NCBI GenBank assembly: GCA_037903355.1
Contig: JBAJFE010000039.1
Location: 682,001 to 746,000, forward strand
DNA length: 64,000 bases
DNA from: Trichuris trichiura
Lineage: Eukaryota; Nematoda; Enoplea; Trichinellida; Trichuridae
Direction: 5' to 3'
In this document: piece by piece, positions 47,456 through 60,618 of the stretch
Layout of the letters: each line of letters opens with the position of its first letter
Numbering within the stretch: the first letter of the stretch is position 1
Notes under the pieces: model-generated
What the model was told of the DNA's origin: nothing
Seen by the model: only the letters and a program-made list of their open reading frames with translations
Database searches by the model: none
Made by a program: the position numbers and the translations under genes

Positions 47456-50400
47456 CTATACACAGGAATTAGAGCTGCGCAGCAAACTAGTATAACGAGC
47501 TCTAATTATGTAAGCCGACTGTTTCGGTTGCCTGTTTCTGTATAGAACTCCTTTTCGATTCCCCACAACCCGAGTTAAGCCTAAAATTAAGATGCACTTG
47601 CGAGGCCAATTCATCAGCTAAAATAACGCTTACTATCGTCGGTCATAAAATCCGCGAAGTTCCACACCATTTCTCCAATCAGTGGGTTCTGCATCAAGCT
47701 GTCAAAGACACGATGGCAGTAGCTGAACACTTCTATCTGATATTGGGGGGAAAACATGACCGCCGGCTCCTAAAGCAACTGCTTTTATACAAGTACCCGT
47801 TTCGAAAACCTACAAAGGACAATGAGTCAAAAGTGTCAGCACCATATTCGGTAATAAGGATAGGTTTCTTGAATGCGTCGCTCCAGCGAAATATGTCATT
47901 CCCTAACTCATGTTCAATGGTTTCAGGATGTCCTGGGTTTCGATACCAGCCGTAATACCTGTTTAGGGAAATCACATCAACCATTGATGCCTAAAAGCAT
48001 ACCCAACTGCAACAAGGGAACGTAAAGTGCGGTCATTAATCATCTGTGCAAGACAATTACAGTTTGATCGTTGTGGTACTCAGACGCACCACCATAAACT
48101 ATGGTAACCGGTCGAGTAGGGTCCAATGTTTTAGCTAAGCCGATTAGCCTTCTGAAATCCCAAAATTAACAATAAGCAGCAAAGTAATGATAGAAGTGAG
48201 ACCTGAAGTACGCTAAGGACGCATTCTGCTTCGTATCCGGTTCATTTGCCAATGACCACATGACCACTGACTAAATACTTCCGCGAGAAATTAATAATTT
48301 TGCAAGCGGCACGGGTCGACATAAACATCTGCATATCCCATCTTTATGTAAGCTGTTAAGTACAGATTTTGAAAATGGCATATCTTACAACGGCCAAATG
48401 AAAACGCACATCTTCATTTCACGAATGAATTTTGCGTATACTCTGAAGACGCAGAGATGTCCCCAAAGGCTTTAAGCAGAACGCATCGTAAAATAACAAC
48501 TACTAAATACGGATACAAAATGAAGTTGGCGGGTTTGTCAGATATAATAGAGCTTTGAATTTTTTAAATCAACGTTCTCTACGCGACCGGAAACTTACGG
48601 GATCATTGCCTTTGTATTAAAATTACCAATGAGCCAAAAAAGCTTTTTCAAAACTGCCTAGACGCAAATAAGTTGGGAAAATTTTGCTTCAAAAAGATGA
48701 GATTCTGTCCGGGATAATGCCCGCTGATTATTAGAAAAATAAAAGGGTTCATGGAATCAAAAGTACGAGCAGCACAAACGCCTATTTTTTCTGTGACACA
48801 ATTAGGTGTTCATTGTTGGATGGGCAAACAACCTAGTTAAAGAAAAAAATATGCGGACCTATGAATCGCTTACATAATACATTATTTTCAAAAAAAAATT
48901 AAAAACCTATCAAGCAAGAGAAAACGCCTTACTCACAGGATGATTTCTGTCACGGCCAATTGTTTCCTTAAGCATGCTTGAATGAAGTAACAAGTTGTTT
49001 TGCGTGAAGTATCTAAACGGATAGTAGTTTAATATCATTTCTGTATTTACAAAGACAAATTGCAGAAAAATCCTGCAGTGCACAGAAGCATTGTCTGTAC
49101 GCAACGCCTATACTGTACCGTGCATAATCTGGCTCTTACTATTAATATTTGTTGCTTAACCTTTTCCCCTTAAACATGAAAATGCTTTACTATGAAAACA
49201 AGGAGCTATCGGGTCTTGCGCCATCTGTGATTAGCGCACACTACATGTTTTTTTATCTTAACGCATTTGTGTAATAATAATATTGAAAATCAGCTGCAGA
49301 AAAAATAGCTGATGACAAAACTAAGCGAAAGCTTCGAACGGAAATTGCCATTTAATAACGTTTGCTTCTTGCTCACGTCTGGTCAAAGTCATACAAAGCA
49401 AAACCAGCGGGAGAAAGCCGCGTAAAGAACAATACTATGCAATATTATTGCAGCAAAGAAGCCAATACGTAAAAGCTAACTTTTGGAACTTAGCCTATTC
49501 GCCCCTAAAATATTGGTATTATAATTTTTAAACACAAAATGAGAAAAACTACGACCTGATCAGTTGCTTAATCGATAAGGTGCGTTTATTATGATAAACA
49601 AGCAGTGCAATTCACAGTCTTTTGTAAGACTATAAACGCAGGAGGACAAGAAATTTAAACGTAGAGGCGTACAGTAAAGTTACAGTAATGTGAACATAGC
49701 AAGATTAAACAAGACTACATTCAAAAAGAAGCAATGAAAGTAAAACAGTCAACGTGCTGACGCTCAACAGGAACAGTAAACAAACTTATTAAATAAATTA
49801 TAAAAAGTGTAGCAGCACGAAGGGACAATAATGAAGGTAATGTAACACACACATGTAAACAATACTGTAATTATTCATTCTAAGAGTTACAGTTGTTTTG
49901 TAAGCTCGTTATCGTTTTTTCTGTCTACACTACAATCGCGGGTACAGAAATTCAAGAACAAGACTTTGACAATGCAGCTAAGCATCTGTAAAAAAAACTA
50001 AAAGTGTTAGACTAACAAATAGCTCTGACGTTAGAGCGAACTTGCGTTCGTGATGGGGACAACTTCATTAACTCACACGAAGAAAAATGGGACCAGAAGA
50101 GTCCCAAAAGCTGTTTCAGCGTTGTGCTACATTAAAGCGGGTTCATCGTATCGCTTCAGACATGAAAACCCATATGCCCACCACTACGCAACCTACCTAT
50201 GACAATGAACAAAACTTTCCATTTAGCGAATAGTCATGCTCAGTACGAATAATGGTATACTTCATCATCAGCAAAAACAGAAATTAAGTTTGGGCAGCTA
50301 ATTTTTAAATCTTACCTTAAGCCAACTGCCGGAAGCTCGCTGATGACTACAATACCTCGACGATCCGCTTCAAAAAGCATCTCCTCACTGTAAGGATAAT

Positions 50401-52539
50401 GAGAAGTGCGGAAAGAGTTGGCGCCAAACCATTCCAGTACGTTCATATCTTTTACCATTATCACGGGGTCATAACCTCGACCGTGAACCTTCAACTCGCA
50501 ACTAAAGCAAATTTTAAAAAATCCAATCTTTCAAACCTCTGAATCTTCATGCATGCCAAAGCCAGCGAAATAGAATGGCTTATCATTGATGAGGAATCTA
50601 CCTTCCTCCAGACGAATAGATCTGAAGCCAATTGGCAAGTGGTAAACATCAAGTATAGCATTAGTCTCATTTAGCAAAATAATCTGAAATCAAATCAGCC
50701 TTTGAAAGTTTGACAATAAACATTTTTGCGCCTACCTTAAATTTGTACAAATAAACGGGCTTGTCAGACATACCGTAAGGCCACCATATCTTTACTTTCG
50801 GAATTACTGTAGTGTTTCGCAAGCCGCTTTGTCGAAAAATCAAAACATTGTCCATTGCCCGAAGCTCAACGACGACTTTCACCTTGTAGTTTCGCAAAGG
50901 GTTGCCATTTGTGAGCACCGAATAGTTCAGAAAGCCTAAAGCGATATAACGCTAACTTGCAATCAGATATCTTTCTCTTTTTGAACTCTCCACCTTTTTC
51001 CTCCTTGTCGCATTCGGCTGTTACAATAACATTTTCTACACGATCGATGGGTACGCTGTAGAGCACAACGGAGCGATGGATTCCAGCGTAATTGAAAAAG
51101 TCAAAGTCCAACATTTGAACGAAATCGCAGGCGCGGCTATAACTTTCATCATTTAAAATTTTCATTGTACAAAAGCTAACAGCAGACATGGCAAAGCGCT
51201 AAGCATTTCACCGCATGCTGGACAATACTTTGAATAGAAAGTTTAAGCAAGCAAGAAAAACAAACGACAATGTTACCAATATGAGCTATTTTTATGTTCG
51301 AATTCGCCGTGAGGGATTGTGTCATGGCTTAAAGTGTTATTCACTGCAACGGTGAGAATGTTTTCAGCTCCAAAACGGAGGAAGTTCTTAGCGCTTGCTT
51401 GAAAAGGCAAATGGCCACCTTCGTGGCGGACGGTCAATTTCCCATTCAACCACTAAATGGAAAGGATTAAGTCAGCTTTCTGAAACCAACAAATGCAGTG
51501 AATTGGTAGACAATCTTAAAACCAAAGAAGGCAAGTCATGTACACTGCGCCTTCAAATTAATGTTCAAAAATCTGAAGTGACAAAGTCGGGGGTACTGCA
51601 AACTTCTTTGCTCAACAATCGTTTAAAATTTTTTCAATAGGGAAAGGCAAATAAACTGAAGTATTAATATTAGCTCGATTATTGAAAACTACACGTAACG
51701 GACAGATGAATGATATTTCATTGCGTACTTCACGCGTATTCTCGCTTTTTCTTAGCGACTATGTGCAATTAAACTGAACAAAAGCATTACCGGCGAATGG
51801 CCGAACCGTTGATACAACCTTTGTTCAGTTTAGCTACATCTGCTCAGTTAGAAGCAGTGAAAAAAGAGAGTGAAATCAAATAATCGAATTATTACTAGGT
51901 ATGAGTCCAAATACTAATGTTCAGATAACCCTTTACCAAGCTAAGTCATGTACATGTGAGTAGAACTTGCCTTAGTAGCAAGTAGATACACCTTAGAATG
52001 TAAAAGAAAATAGGACACATTTATTCACCCAAAAATGCTAAAAATACTTTATCTCGTAAGACTATATTAGAAAGGACTTATCGAGTAGAAAGGTTAAAGG
52101 GAAAGAACGCACTCACCACAATAGCAACGTAGTTTACACTGCCGAAACGTAGTAAAACTTCTTTGTCTGTTGATTGCCAAGCGGGGCCAATAAAAAAGTT
52201 TTTCTGATACCATACCCAGCCGACATGTCTTCTGAGAAACTGTGACTGAGTCTGATCATTGTAGCTTCCTGGTACCGCCAGTCTAGTCGAATTCTACAAC
52301 GTCTGTGACGCCAGTGAATACGTACAGCGCACAAAAACAGCCAGTCTAACTTCAAACAGGCAAATATCCCTTTGGAACCACTTGTTCTTCATACCATAAA
52401 ATTCGCTATTGGATTCCTCAGAAACAAAGCACCATATGCCATCCAATGATTTCACCTCCCGAGTTTCAGACTCGAACGGATACAAAGTTGCACCAGCACG
52501 AATCAGAAGTTGCGCGCAAAGAAAAGTTAACAACATCAT
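47456..52539 (-). CDS. gus: Beta-glucuronidase (glycoside hydrolase family 2)
   Basis: A lysosomal exoglycosidase removing beta-D-glucuronic acid from glycosaminoglycan ends. Thirteen exons join with matching phases: 52351-52539, 52117-52293, 51277-51452, 50994-51136, 50736-50935, 50537-50683, 50316-50494, 48937-49012, 48203-48270, 48061-48151, 47814-47990, 47634-47769 and 47456-47580. Together they encode 627 residues (human 651). An N-terminal signal ([17 protein letters not shown]) precedes [18 protein letters not shown]. Then come [49 protein letters not shown] with VHGRGYDP, and [16 protein letters not shown]. The acid/base glutamate is in [10 protein letters not shown] and the nucleophile in ILITEYGAD. 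The end shows WNFADFMT, then [18 protein letters not shown]. Introns range from 42 to 1303 bp. Upstream, TTTTTATAG ends 22 bases before the ATG and may be a trans-splice acceptor. Confidence 0.95.
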
Positions 52540-52563
52540 CTTCAAACCTTTAATCCGTTGTCT

Positions 52564-53698
52564 ATAAAAAGAAACGATTAGCTGACAAGCAAGATAGGAA
52601 ATGTCAAGCGCTAAACTATTTTTTAAAGTACATCTTTGCAGATGCGGTTCGCTGTAACAAGTTATCCGAATTGGGTAACTTTTCGACATCGCTGACCGCG
52701 CATTGTCGGAGTGCTTCGAGAACGCGTAACCAACCGTATCAAAATGTTATGCAATACTAGACTACATGCGCAAAAGAATAATAGTTGTCAAGTAAAAAAG
52801 CATTCTAACACCGATCAATTTGGAATGTCAACTCTTGCGTATACACTTATAAACTAAACAAGTGACATTTTGTGAAGCTTTACGAAAGTTTCACTGCTGT
52901 TGAAACCTCAACGCTTCAGCTGTAATCAGTCAAAGCAGATTTGAAATTGAGTTGAAGAAAGAATGGTCGAGATAAAATCAAAGGTACAGACGGGCCGGTA
53001 AGAACCAATTGCCTAAATTAGCCATATACAATCGCAAGTCTCATAAACAAGCTTTACTGTATTTATTGTCACAGAGAATTCAAAAAGTGACGCGTTTACA
53101 AGCAGCATAGATGCGAACAAGCCCGTAAGATATCATTGTAAAGCTAGGACGGCTTCTGCTGTTATCAGTGACAAAATGTTCTCGCAGCTTTCCGACCTAA
53201 CTTAATTTGCCATCAGAGAGTGACTATTATTACAACCTGACGACAGACCAAATCTGATATGAACAAATAAATGTTCTTTTTCACAAAAAAGCAATGCTAG
53301 TCATCTAATGAAATTCATCCACTTAAGAAAACTAAAAGGAAAGAATTATGCGTCTTGAAAACTATTATTATTTGCATATTGTCAACTTTTATAACAAAAA
53401 AATTGGTAGCATAATGCAATTCTTAGCTGTTAAAATAGAAACAAGCAGAAATGAGGAAAAGTGCGAGGACATTGCACCCAACATAAGCGCGGTGAGCTGT
53501 GCGTAAATTCACAAGTCATCAATTCAAATGAGCAACTGTTAACGGATTAGAACTCAAAGCTGAACATGTCAATTAGCCTTGACGTCACAGTCCCCTTTTC
53601 CCTTGAAACGGAAAGTTGTACAACTTTGAAGTACAGTAAGACAGATTCTCAGGTTATGATGCTGTCTGTGAGCACCACTGGTTTCTTAAAACATTTTC
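52564..53698. other. Divergent intergenic region
   Basis: Separates the minus-strand beta-glucuronidase from the plus-strand EGF gene. AT-rich. No clear TATA box was identified for either gene. Confidence 0.45.
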
Positions 53699-53739
53699 AG
53701 GTTGCACGAATCAGTACACGCTCTGCTGCCTCAACGGAA

Positions 53740-56700
53740 ATGAGGTATCTCGTGCTGATTGCGCTTCTAGCTAGTATTTGGTTTGATGATCGACTACACG
53801 GAGCAAATTGTAGTATAAAAATGACATCAACAATACAAGAAAAGATTATGAAAGCTTGGAAAAAGAATCGAGAGACATGGAAACGTACGCATACATTTAA
53901 AAGTGGGCCGTTGGCTGAGCAAATTCGACAGGATTATGATGAGACCTCGAAAATAATGAAGATATCAACTGTGAAGCAAATTATTGCGCAAACTGGCAGA
54001 ACCGCATTTTTTGTTCGGTTTTTCAAAAGGATCGCAAAGGATACGCGCACTAACTCCAGCATTCCACGGCATATGTTCCCAAAGCCTGCACTGGACAACC
54101 TACACTTCATGCTTGAGCCGCACTGCAGACGCAGCTTTTTTGCGTGCGTTAAAGTCATCAACTCAGTTTTTGACCTTTCATATTACGGCAATCCTGACAT
54201 TTTTGCCGAAGAAGATCAAGTTCAAAAATGGCGATCGCTAGTCCACATTCATACACCCCTTTTGATGAAACCATTCAATGACATGGAGGAATACTTCAGA
54301 TTTGGCATGACTGCGTCATACTTTATGTGCTGGATGACGCTACTCCAACTACCTTTACTAAGATATTTGCCCTACTGTAGCTTCGATCACAAATGGTTTA
54401 TTGGCTTCACAAAAGGATTTCACGTCCACGTAAAAAATTACTTTAACACTTCGGTAAAACTAGACGACAACGATTTTGGAATGGACTACCTTGACGAAGT
54501 GCCATTTAGATGTGCACTGTTTAGGTGAGCGCCCTCTTTTGCATTGCTAACGAATGAAAGTACTTTTAATTCGCGATAATAGAAACACATAAAAGATCCG
54601 GAGCTGTTGAGCCAAAAATCTCAGTTCAAAAAGCTTTGACTTCTCCGCTGAAGTACAAAAAAGGACAATTTGATGTAGTTCTATCAAAACAAATTATCAT
54701 TCCAATCGGTTAAGCGCAAATGGGTAAACTGAGCACGCAGGCGATTTTTCTCTAATAGGGTGGTCAATGAAAACGAATAACGATTCAAGATTCTTTGCTG
54801 CCGCCATTTTCCCATCTCAGGGTAAGGAATTCTTTGCTGAATTATTTCTACACACACCGAAGAACGCAAACCTTTGGTGTTACTTCTTTTGTTCCGACAT
54901 TTGCTTAGTTGTTCCGGACTAGAAAAAGACCTTCAATAAGTGACAATAAGAAAAGAAGGTCCTTAGACGTTTGGATAAACAATAGGCGCCAACGGGCCAA
55001 GGGACCCTGGAATACGAAAATAATGGTTGCTATTGTTTAATTGAACGTACAACTGCTTCGTCAAACGCCCAACCGACTCTGATATGATAGGATAATCATG
55101 GTTGAATTAGGAGGATAATCTAGCCTAAGAGATAGAAAATCCCACAGTTCGTCGCAATTGATTAAAAAAACTAACAATTAACACTAGACTATCCGATATA
55201 CGTTTTCTGAGCTAAGGAAGTTTTTAGTGCGCTTAGCGGCATGGAATTTATTCGCTCACAGCGACAGTCATCATCCTATCACGAAGCTATTTCTCAATGG
55301 TTTAGCTCTTTGAAAACGTGGTTTCTTGGTACGGGACAATATGTTTTCATGATGAAGAAGAAATTTATTACGGATATGTCCCGTTTGTTTTCTATATAAA
55401 GAGGCTCCGGAGCTTTCGGGTCATTCGAGACCCATCATCAGCGATCTTAAGTGTAAATATGAATTGTGGCAGCGAGTTCCATCTATCGATTCTGAAGATT
55501 TTAAAGCGAGTGTTTTAAAGCTTTCTGTTTGTAGGTTTTTGTATTTGAGTCTGTCAGCGCACTTCTTTTTCTTGTTCCGTATAGCTTCTAGATTGTCTTC
55601 GTTGGGTTGTTTCGAACATTTTTCTATGCTGTTGAGTCCCTGTTTTTTCATTTTTGCATTCATTTTCTCGTTCTTTCTTTCTTCTTTTTTCTTTTTCTTT
55701 TTCTTTCTTTGTTCCATTTATATTGCAGTTTTGTCCATTTCTGTTTGTTCTAATTATTTGTTTTTTCTTCTTTCCCGGCTATTGTATTTCATCTGGTGAG
55801 TGTGCAACAATTATACCGCGTCACAATATTTGTCCAAATCTCGCTTATGTCCACTCCTTGATCGCGGTTGTATGTCGTATTGTGTCTGATATATAGTGCT
55901 TCTTTAATTCTTCTTAACCGTAAATTGTTTTCGTAACAAAACTTTTGGGTGGAGTGGTTGAGTGCATTGCGTCGCAATACGACATACAACCGCGATCAAG
56001 GAGTGGACATAAGCGAGATTTGGACAAATATTGTGACGCGGTATAATTGTTGCACACTCACCAGATGAAATACAATAGCCGGGAAAGAAGAAAAAACAAA
56101 TAATTAGAACAAACAGAAATGGACAAAACTGCAGTATACATGGAACAAAGAAAGAAAAAGAAAAAAGAAGAAAGAAAAAAGAAGAAAACGAATGCAAAAA
56201 ATGAAAAAACAGTGACTCAGTAACATAGAAAAATGTTCGAAACAACCCAACGAAGACAATCTAGAAGCTATACGGAACAAGAAAAAGAAGTGGGCTGACA
56301 GACTCAAATACAAAAACCTACAAACAGAAAGCTTTAAAACACTCGCTTTAAAATCTTCAGAATCGATAGATGGAACTCGCTGCCACAATTCATATTTACA
56401 CTTAAGATCGCTGATGATGGGTCTCGAATGACCCGAAAGCTCCGGAGCCTCTTTATATAGAAAACAAACGGGACATATCCGTAATAAATTTCTTCTTCAT
56501 GATTTAGCTCTCACTTATAGAGCACAGTTTACTAGCAACAAGGAAATCTTTTTAGTTACTTCTTGTTTACTAACTTATAGTAATTGACTACCGCTTGCAG
56601 CTTCTGTCCAGACCCATGTTGCAACAGGACTCAGTTGGTTCAACCGTCTTGCGATTATGACGAAAAAAATATATGTCACAAGCAAAGACTGACAGGATGC

Positions 56701-57093
56701 CAACTCAGCTTAACTTACAATGAAAATTTCAACGACCTTATTAAAAACCGACTCAACGTCAGTTGCAAATGCAGAAAAGCGGGGATGAGGTACAATCCAG
56801 ATTCTTCATCATGTGTGGACGTCGACGAGTGTGCTGAGATGAGGTACATATGCGTCAGACCAAATACGGTATGCGTGAATACGATAGGAAGCTACGTTTG
56901 CGTTTGTCAAGCAGGTTTCAAGGAGGCTGGGGGCTATTGTACTCGTGACTTCAAAATGGTTGAAGAAAACCTACCAAATGTCTTTGCCCATGCTACCAAA
57001 GCCTTTCACGGAAAAAATACATGGCTATTGCCCATAATAACAATTGTGTCCGTCAAATTATGGAACTTAAAAGTGACGAGCTTTTGGGCTTGA
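53740..57093 (+). CDS. Secreted or membrane-anchored EGF-domain protein
   Basis: Exon 1 (53740-54524) and exon 2 (56601-57093) join in phase 2 to give 425 residues. A signal peptide (MRYLVLIALLASIWFDDRLHGA) starts at 53740. The open frame extends upstream, but a 3' splice site at 53699-53700 and the signal peptide favour this start. Residues ~25-260 form an unrecognised cysteine-containing ectodomain (HFMLEPHCRRSFFACVKVI; SYFMCWMTLLQLPLLRY). Exon 2 opens with a cysteine cluster (FCPDPCCNRTQ), then a calcium-binding-type EGF domain (DVDECAEMRYICVRPNTVC, VCQAGFKEAGGYC). Near the C-terminus is a hydrophobic stretch (TWLLPIITIVSVKLW), possibly a membrane or GPI anchor. The partner is unknown. The 2076-bp intron contains a Penelope-derived palindrome. 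Confidence 0.85.
55318..56505. mobile_element. Penelope-derived fold-back element inside the EGF-gene intron
   Basis: Two inverted arms, about 55318-55882 and 55976-56505, are copies of one Penelope-like 3' end from a subfamily different from the one at 34-38 kb. The spacer and arm encode a fragment (NNLRLRRIKEALYIRHNTTY) related to the C-terminus of the main element's ORF. The shared left-end sequence GTGGTTTCTTGGTACGGGAC occurs only on the outer left side. Each arm carries the terminal stem-loop core (minus strand at 55404-55440, plus strand at 56411-56447) and a TTTC/GAAA-rich stretch. In a pre-mRNA this would fold into a ~550-bp hairpin. Confidence 0.85.
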
Positions 57094-58517
57094 TAGTAAT
57101 GATTACACATTCTTCAAGCAAAATGTAGCTTAACCGTCTTCTGAAAGGTCAAATAAAGTAAAAACTGACTTCCGCATTTGCCACTTGGCTATGTGACTAT
57201 CTCGCAAAGCTATACGAATAATCAAGAAGCAAAGCAGAAGTTTGTTAACGCAGTAACTGACACAGCAAACGCTACTACTGCAATATTTTGAATAGATTTT
57301 ACCCTAAAAGGATGCTATGACTTGCAGCTCTTTTGGAATCAATATGAACAAAATGACTCTTGCAAGTTAGAGAAAACAGCGGTTTAAGTGCTTGATTATC
57401 TGGCGGTAGAAGCATACGTTATACAAACTGAGAAGCAACCAGCAGCCTTCGAACCATTGGTACATTGATAAAAAACAATGGCGGAAAGCCTGCCCACTGA
57501 AGAAACGATGCTTACGAAACCAACGTGATAACAATTCAATCGCCTAACATTATTATAATTAACGCCTGACTTGACTGTTAATAAAACTTTTGATTTCGAA
57601 AACCATTGAAAACATTAACAGATACGCCACGAAAGGACTTTAGAAAGATAATGTTTCCTAATAAGCACGCAAGTTTTAACTAACGCTCTTTACCGAAACC
57701 AGACACTGTTCAGTCACTTGTTATCCTACTTATCCGAAACATACGGTCTTTGACGGGCCTCATATTGACGGAAGCAGAGAGCATGCCAGCGGAAATAAAA
57801 ATGCTTGAAAAAATTTAAGAAAACTATAAAAATTAAACTTCTTGCAGGCTGACTACAACGCCAAGCTTGATAGGACAAAGCAACTTCAAGGCACATTTTC
57901 CTTACGCAATTCTATCTTCAGGTATTCTGTGCTCTATTTTGTTTATTCTAATCTTTCAGAGAAGAATCCATTATAGCATTAGTAAGAGAACAATGCTGAC
58001 TCATTGCTGATAGCCGCGTCTACATTGAGCATGCAAAAAGCTTTTCTAGCAATTAATCCCTACGAAGAATGGCTCAACAGCTATTAACATTTTCAAAACA
58101 TTCAAATCATGTAACGCATGTTGTATCTAAGCCAGAAATCACTTAAAGTATACGCGAAGCGTACGAAAACCCTACGGTGTTTAATGCAAGAAACGTGGAC
58201 TGCAAGAATTTTGATTTGCAAGTACTCTGAACGCTACCGGAAGCAAACCCTGACAACATGCTTTTTGCGTCTCAGTCTGAGCAGAAACAATGAAAACTGT
58301 TTGAAGAGAATTTTACCGGGAGCGCTTCCTGTCAAATTATTTCTTTAAACGACAACTCCGCCTTTTAATGATCAATTCGATTAGCTACCAGAACGGCTAA
58401 GACTTGTCTATCGCCTCTGAAACGTTAGCGGAAAAGTTTCACTTACCTTTGTGCTAAATTAGACGTTCGGAGAGTTGAGCACTTCTTCTCGTGGCCAAAA
58501 CTAAAACGTGAAGGGAA
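57094..58517. other. Intergenic sequence
   Basis: AT-rich, no recognised gene. A 76-codon frame at 58118-58348 has no motif. Confidence 0.45.
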
Positions 58518-58526
58518 TATAAATAG
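58518..58526 (+). promoter_or_regulatory. TATA box upstream of the large palindrome
   Basis: TATAAATAG is a strong TATA match. It stands about 130 bases before a 63-codon hydrophobic frame (58647-58838, containing TSGQLGLGAIGAIATAAFTY) that enters the left arm of the palindrome. That frame is not conserved in the other arm, so no gene is claimed. Confidence 0.3.
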
Positions 58527-58737
58527 AACTGCATTTCATTTCGTCTTCCCTTCATTAGCTAACGTACGAACGCTACAGGGTGAAACGGAACGCAGGTTCA
58601 TTCACGACATCAAGGAGATTTTCTTCAATAGTGTTCAAATGCCTTTATGCAAAATAAGTCGCGCGTAGTGCTCTTCTTCCTGACTAGAAAAAATTGCGTC
58701 TACGCAAAACAGGACGGAGCAATGCAACTTGTCCTAG

Positions 58738-60118
58738 CCAACTTGACTTCAGGTCAACTTGGCCTAGGAGCAATTGGCGCCATTGCTACAGCTGCATTCA
58801 CATATACAATTTGCTTGGTGCAAATCCAGTATACTTAGTACATAGCAATTATTTGTACTAACTACACATCCAGAACATATGCAAGCAGCACTTAGTACTT
58901 ACTAGTAAACTGTTTTCTGTTTTCCAAAGTTTCTACAACATATGCATAATACAGAAGTCCTATATGGTATACATTCAAGGTACTCGTCGAGTTTGCGGCA
59001 TTCACGCAGTATACTCTGCCTATAAGCACAATAACTGTTATAGCCATGGTTTCTGTCGTACACATGTGATATGTATGCTGTATAATTTGTACACGAGAAA
59101 TATTTACTTTATATATGACTTCCACGTGCTATACATTGCTTAAAAGTCGGATATCCATAGCATAAATGGCGTAGATGCAGTACCTATGTTGTATATACTT
59201 GTATAATGGGAATATTTAGTGTCTACATGGCATAAACACAGAATACACTAACGCACGCACTATGTGTGGTACATATCTGCCTAAAGGACATGTTTAACCC
59301 GTATGGTATGGGTGTGGTATAAATTGGCTTTAAATAGGATACCTGTGATATCTCATATCTCCAGGCACAATGCTACAGGGAGCGATTGTTCATGGCGCCT
59401 ATAGCACACACATTGTAGACATGGCTTATAAAAAAGACATTTGTAATATCCAGCCTCTCTACTGTACACATGCGGTACACCACACCCATGCCATATATAG
59501 CGTAAACACGTCCTTTAGTCTTTTAGGCAAATATATACCATATATAGTGCATGTGTTGGTGTAGGCCCTGTATATCACAAATAACCTATTCATAAGCAAT
59601 GTATATTGTGTTTATGCCATGTAGACACCAAATATTCCCATTACACAAGTAATATACAACATAGGTACTGCATTTATACCGTAGAGATCATTTATGCTAT
59701 AGATGCCCTATTTATAAGCAATGTATAACACGTAGAAGTTATACATGGCGTAAATATTCCTCGTGCAAAAATGTGTATAGCTTACATACCACATGTATAC
59801 CACAGAAACCATGGCTATGGCAGTTGCTGTACTCTTAGGCATGGTATACTGCGTGAATGCCGCAAATCGCACGAGCATCTTGAATGTACACCGTACACAA
59901 CCTCTATATAATGTATATGTTGTAGAAACTTTGGAAAACGGAAAATAGTTTACGTGTAAGCAACTTGTACTGCGTACAAATGTTCCGGCTGTGTAGTTAC
60001 TACACACAGCTTCCACGTGCTAAGCGTACTGCATTTACATCAAGCAAATTGTGTAGGTGAAAGCAGGTACAGCGATAGGACCAATTGTTTCTAGGTCAAG
60101 TCGGCGAAGTCAAGTTGG
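58738..60118. repeat. 1.4-kb imperfect palindrome
   Basis: The left arm from 58738 (CCAACTTGACTTCAGGTCAACTTGG...) is the imperfect reverse complement of the right arm ending at 60118, with the centre near 59428. Matching pairs occur throughout: GTAAACTGTTTTCTGTTTTCC with its complement near 59940, TGCGGCATTCACGCAGTATAC with its complement near 59850, and GCCTAAAGGACATG with its complement near 59515-59530. The interior is rich in GTATAC-type words. No transposase frame or obvious target duplication was seen. Confidence 0.85.
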
Positions 60119-60618
60119 TTATGTCCACTTAAAGCGCACTTTTTCCAGAGAGTACATGCAAGCATACGTCCTCTTCGAGAACATTTTTGTTCCTAGCTAT
60201 TGCATTTCATGGATCATTCGGCTATTACAAACGCTTAAAGCTAGATTTTAGCTGAAGACGCGAAAAACTACAGTTTGCATTTACAGTACTCCATTTCTGG
60301 GAAATCAAGTAAGTTTTTTAACTCTTGTACTTTTCATAACTGGTTCCATACAAATCTTCTGTTCTTTCGTGCTGCAACCCCTTTCTTCAATTTCATCTGT
60401 TGTTGACGCAGCCACCGAATGCGAATACAGCCATCATGTACCGCAAAAGAAAAAGAAGAGTCAACTAGGTCTGTCGAACAAAAGTAGATTCATAAAATGC
60501 CAGGCTTCAACAAGGGCACTTCTACCAGCATAAATTGCTAAAATGTTTTATTCTACTTCAAACTAATAAATGCTTTTTTACAGCCAATCCAATAGCCTAA
60601 CAGGTGCGCGGTGTAACG
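60119..60618. other. Short intergenic spacer
   Basis: Between the palindrome and the 3' end of the phosphatase gene. No feature was recognised. Confidence 0.5.

Noticed and set aside
58647..58838. A 63-codon hydrophobic frame with a TATA box upstream
   Set aside because: It enters the palindrome arm, and the matching frame in the other arm is broken, so there is no sign of constraint.
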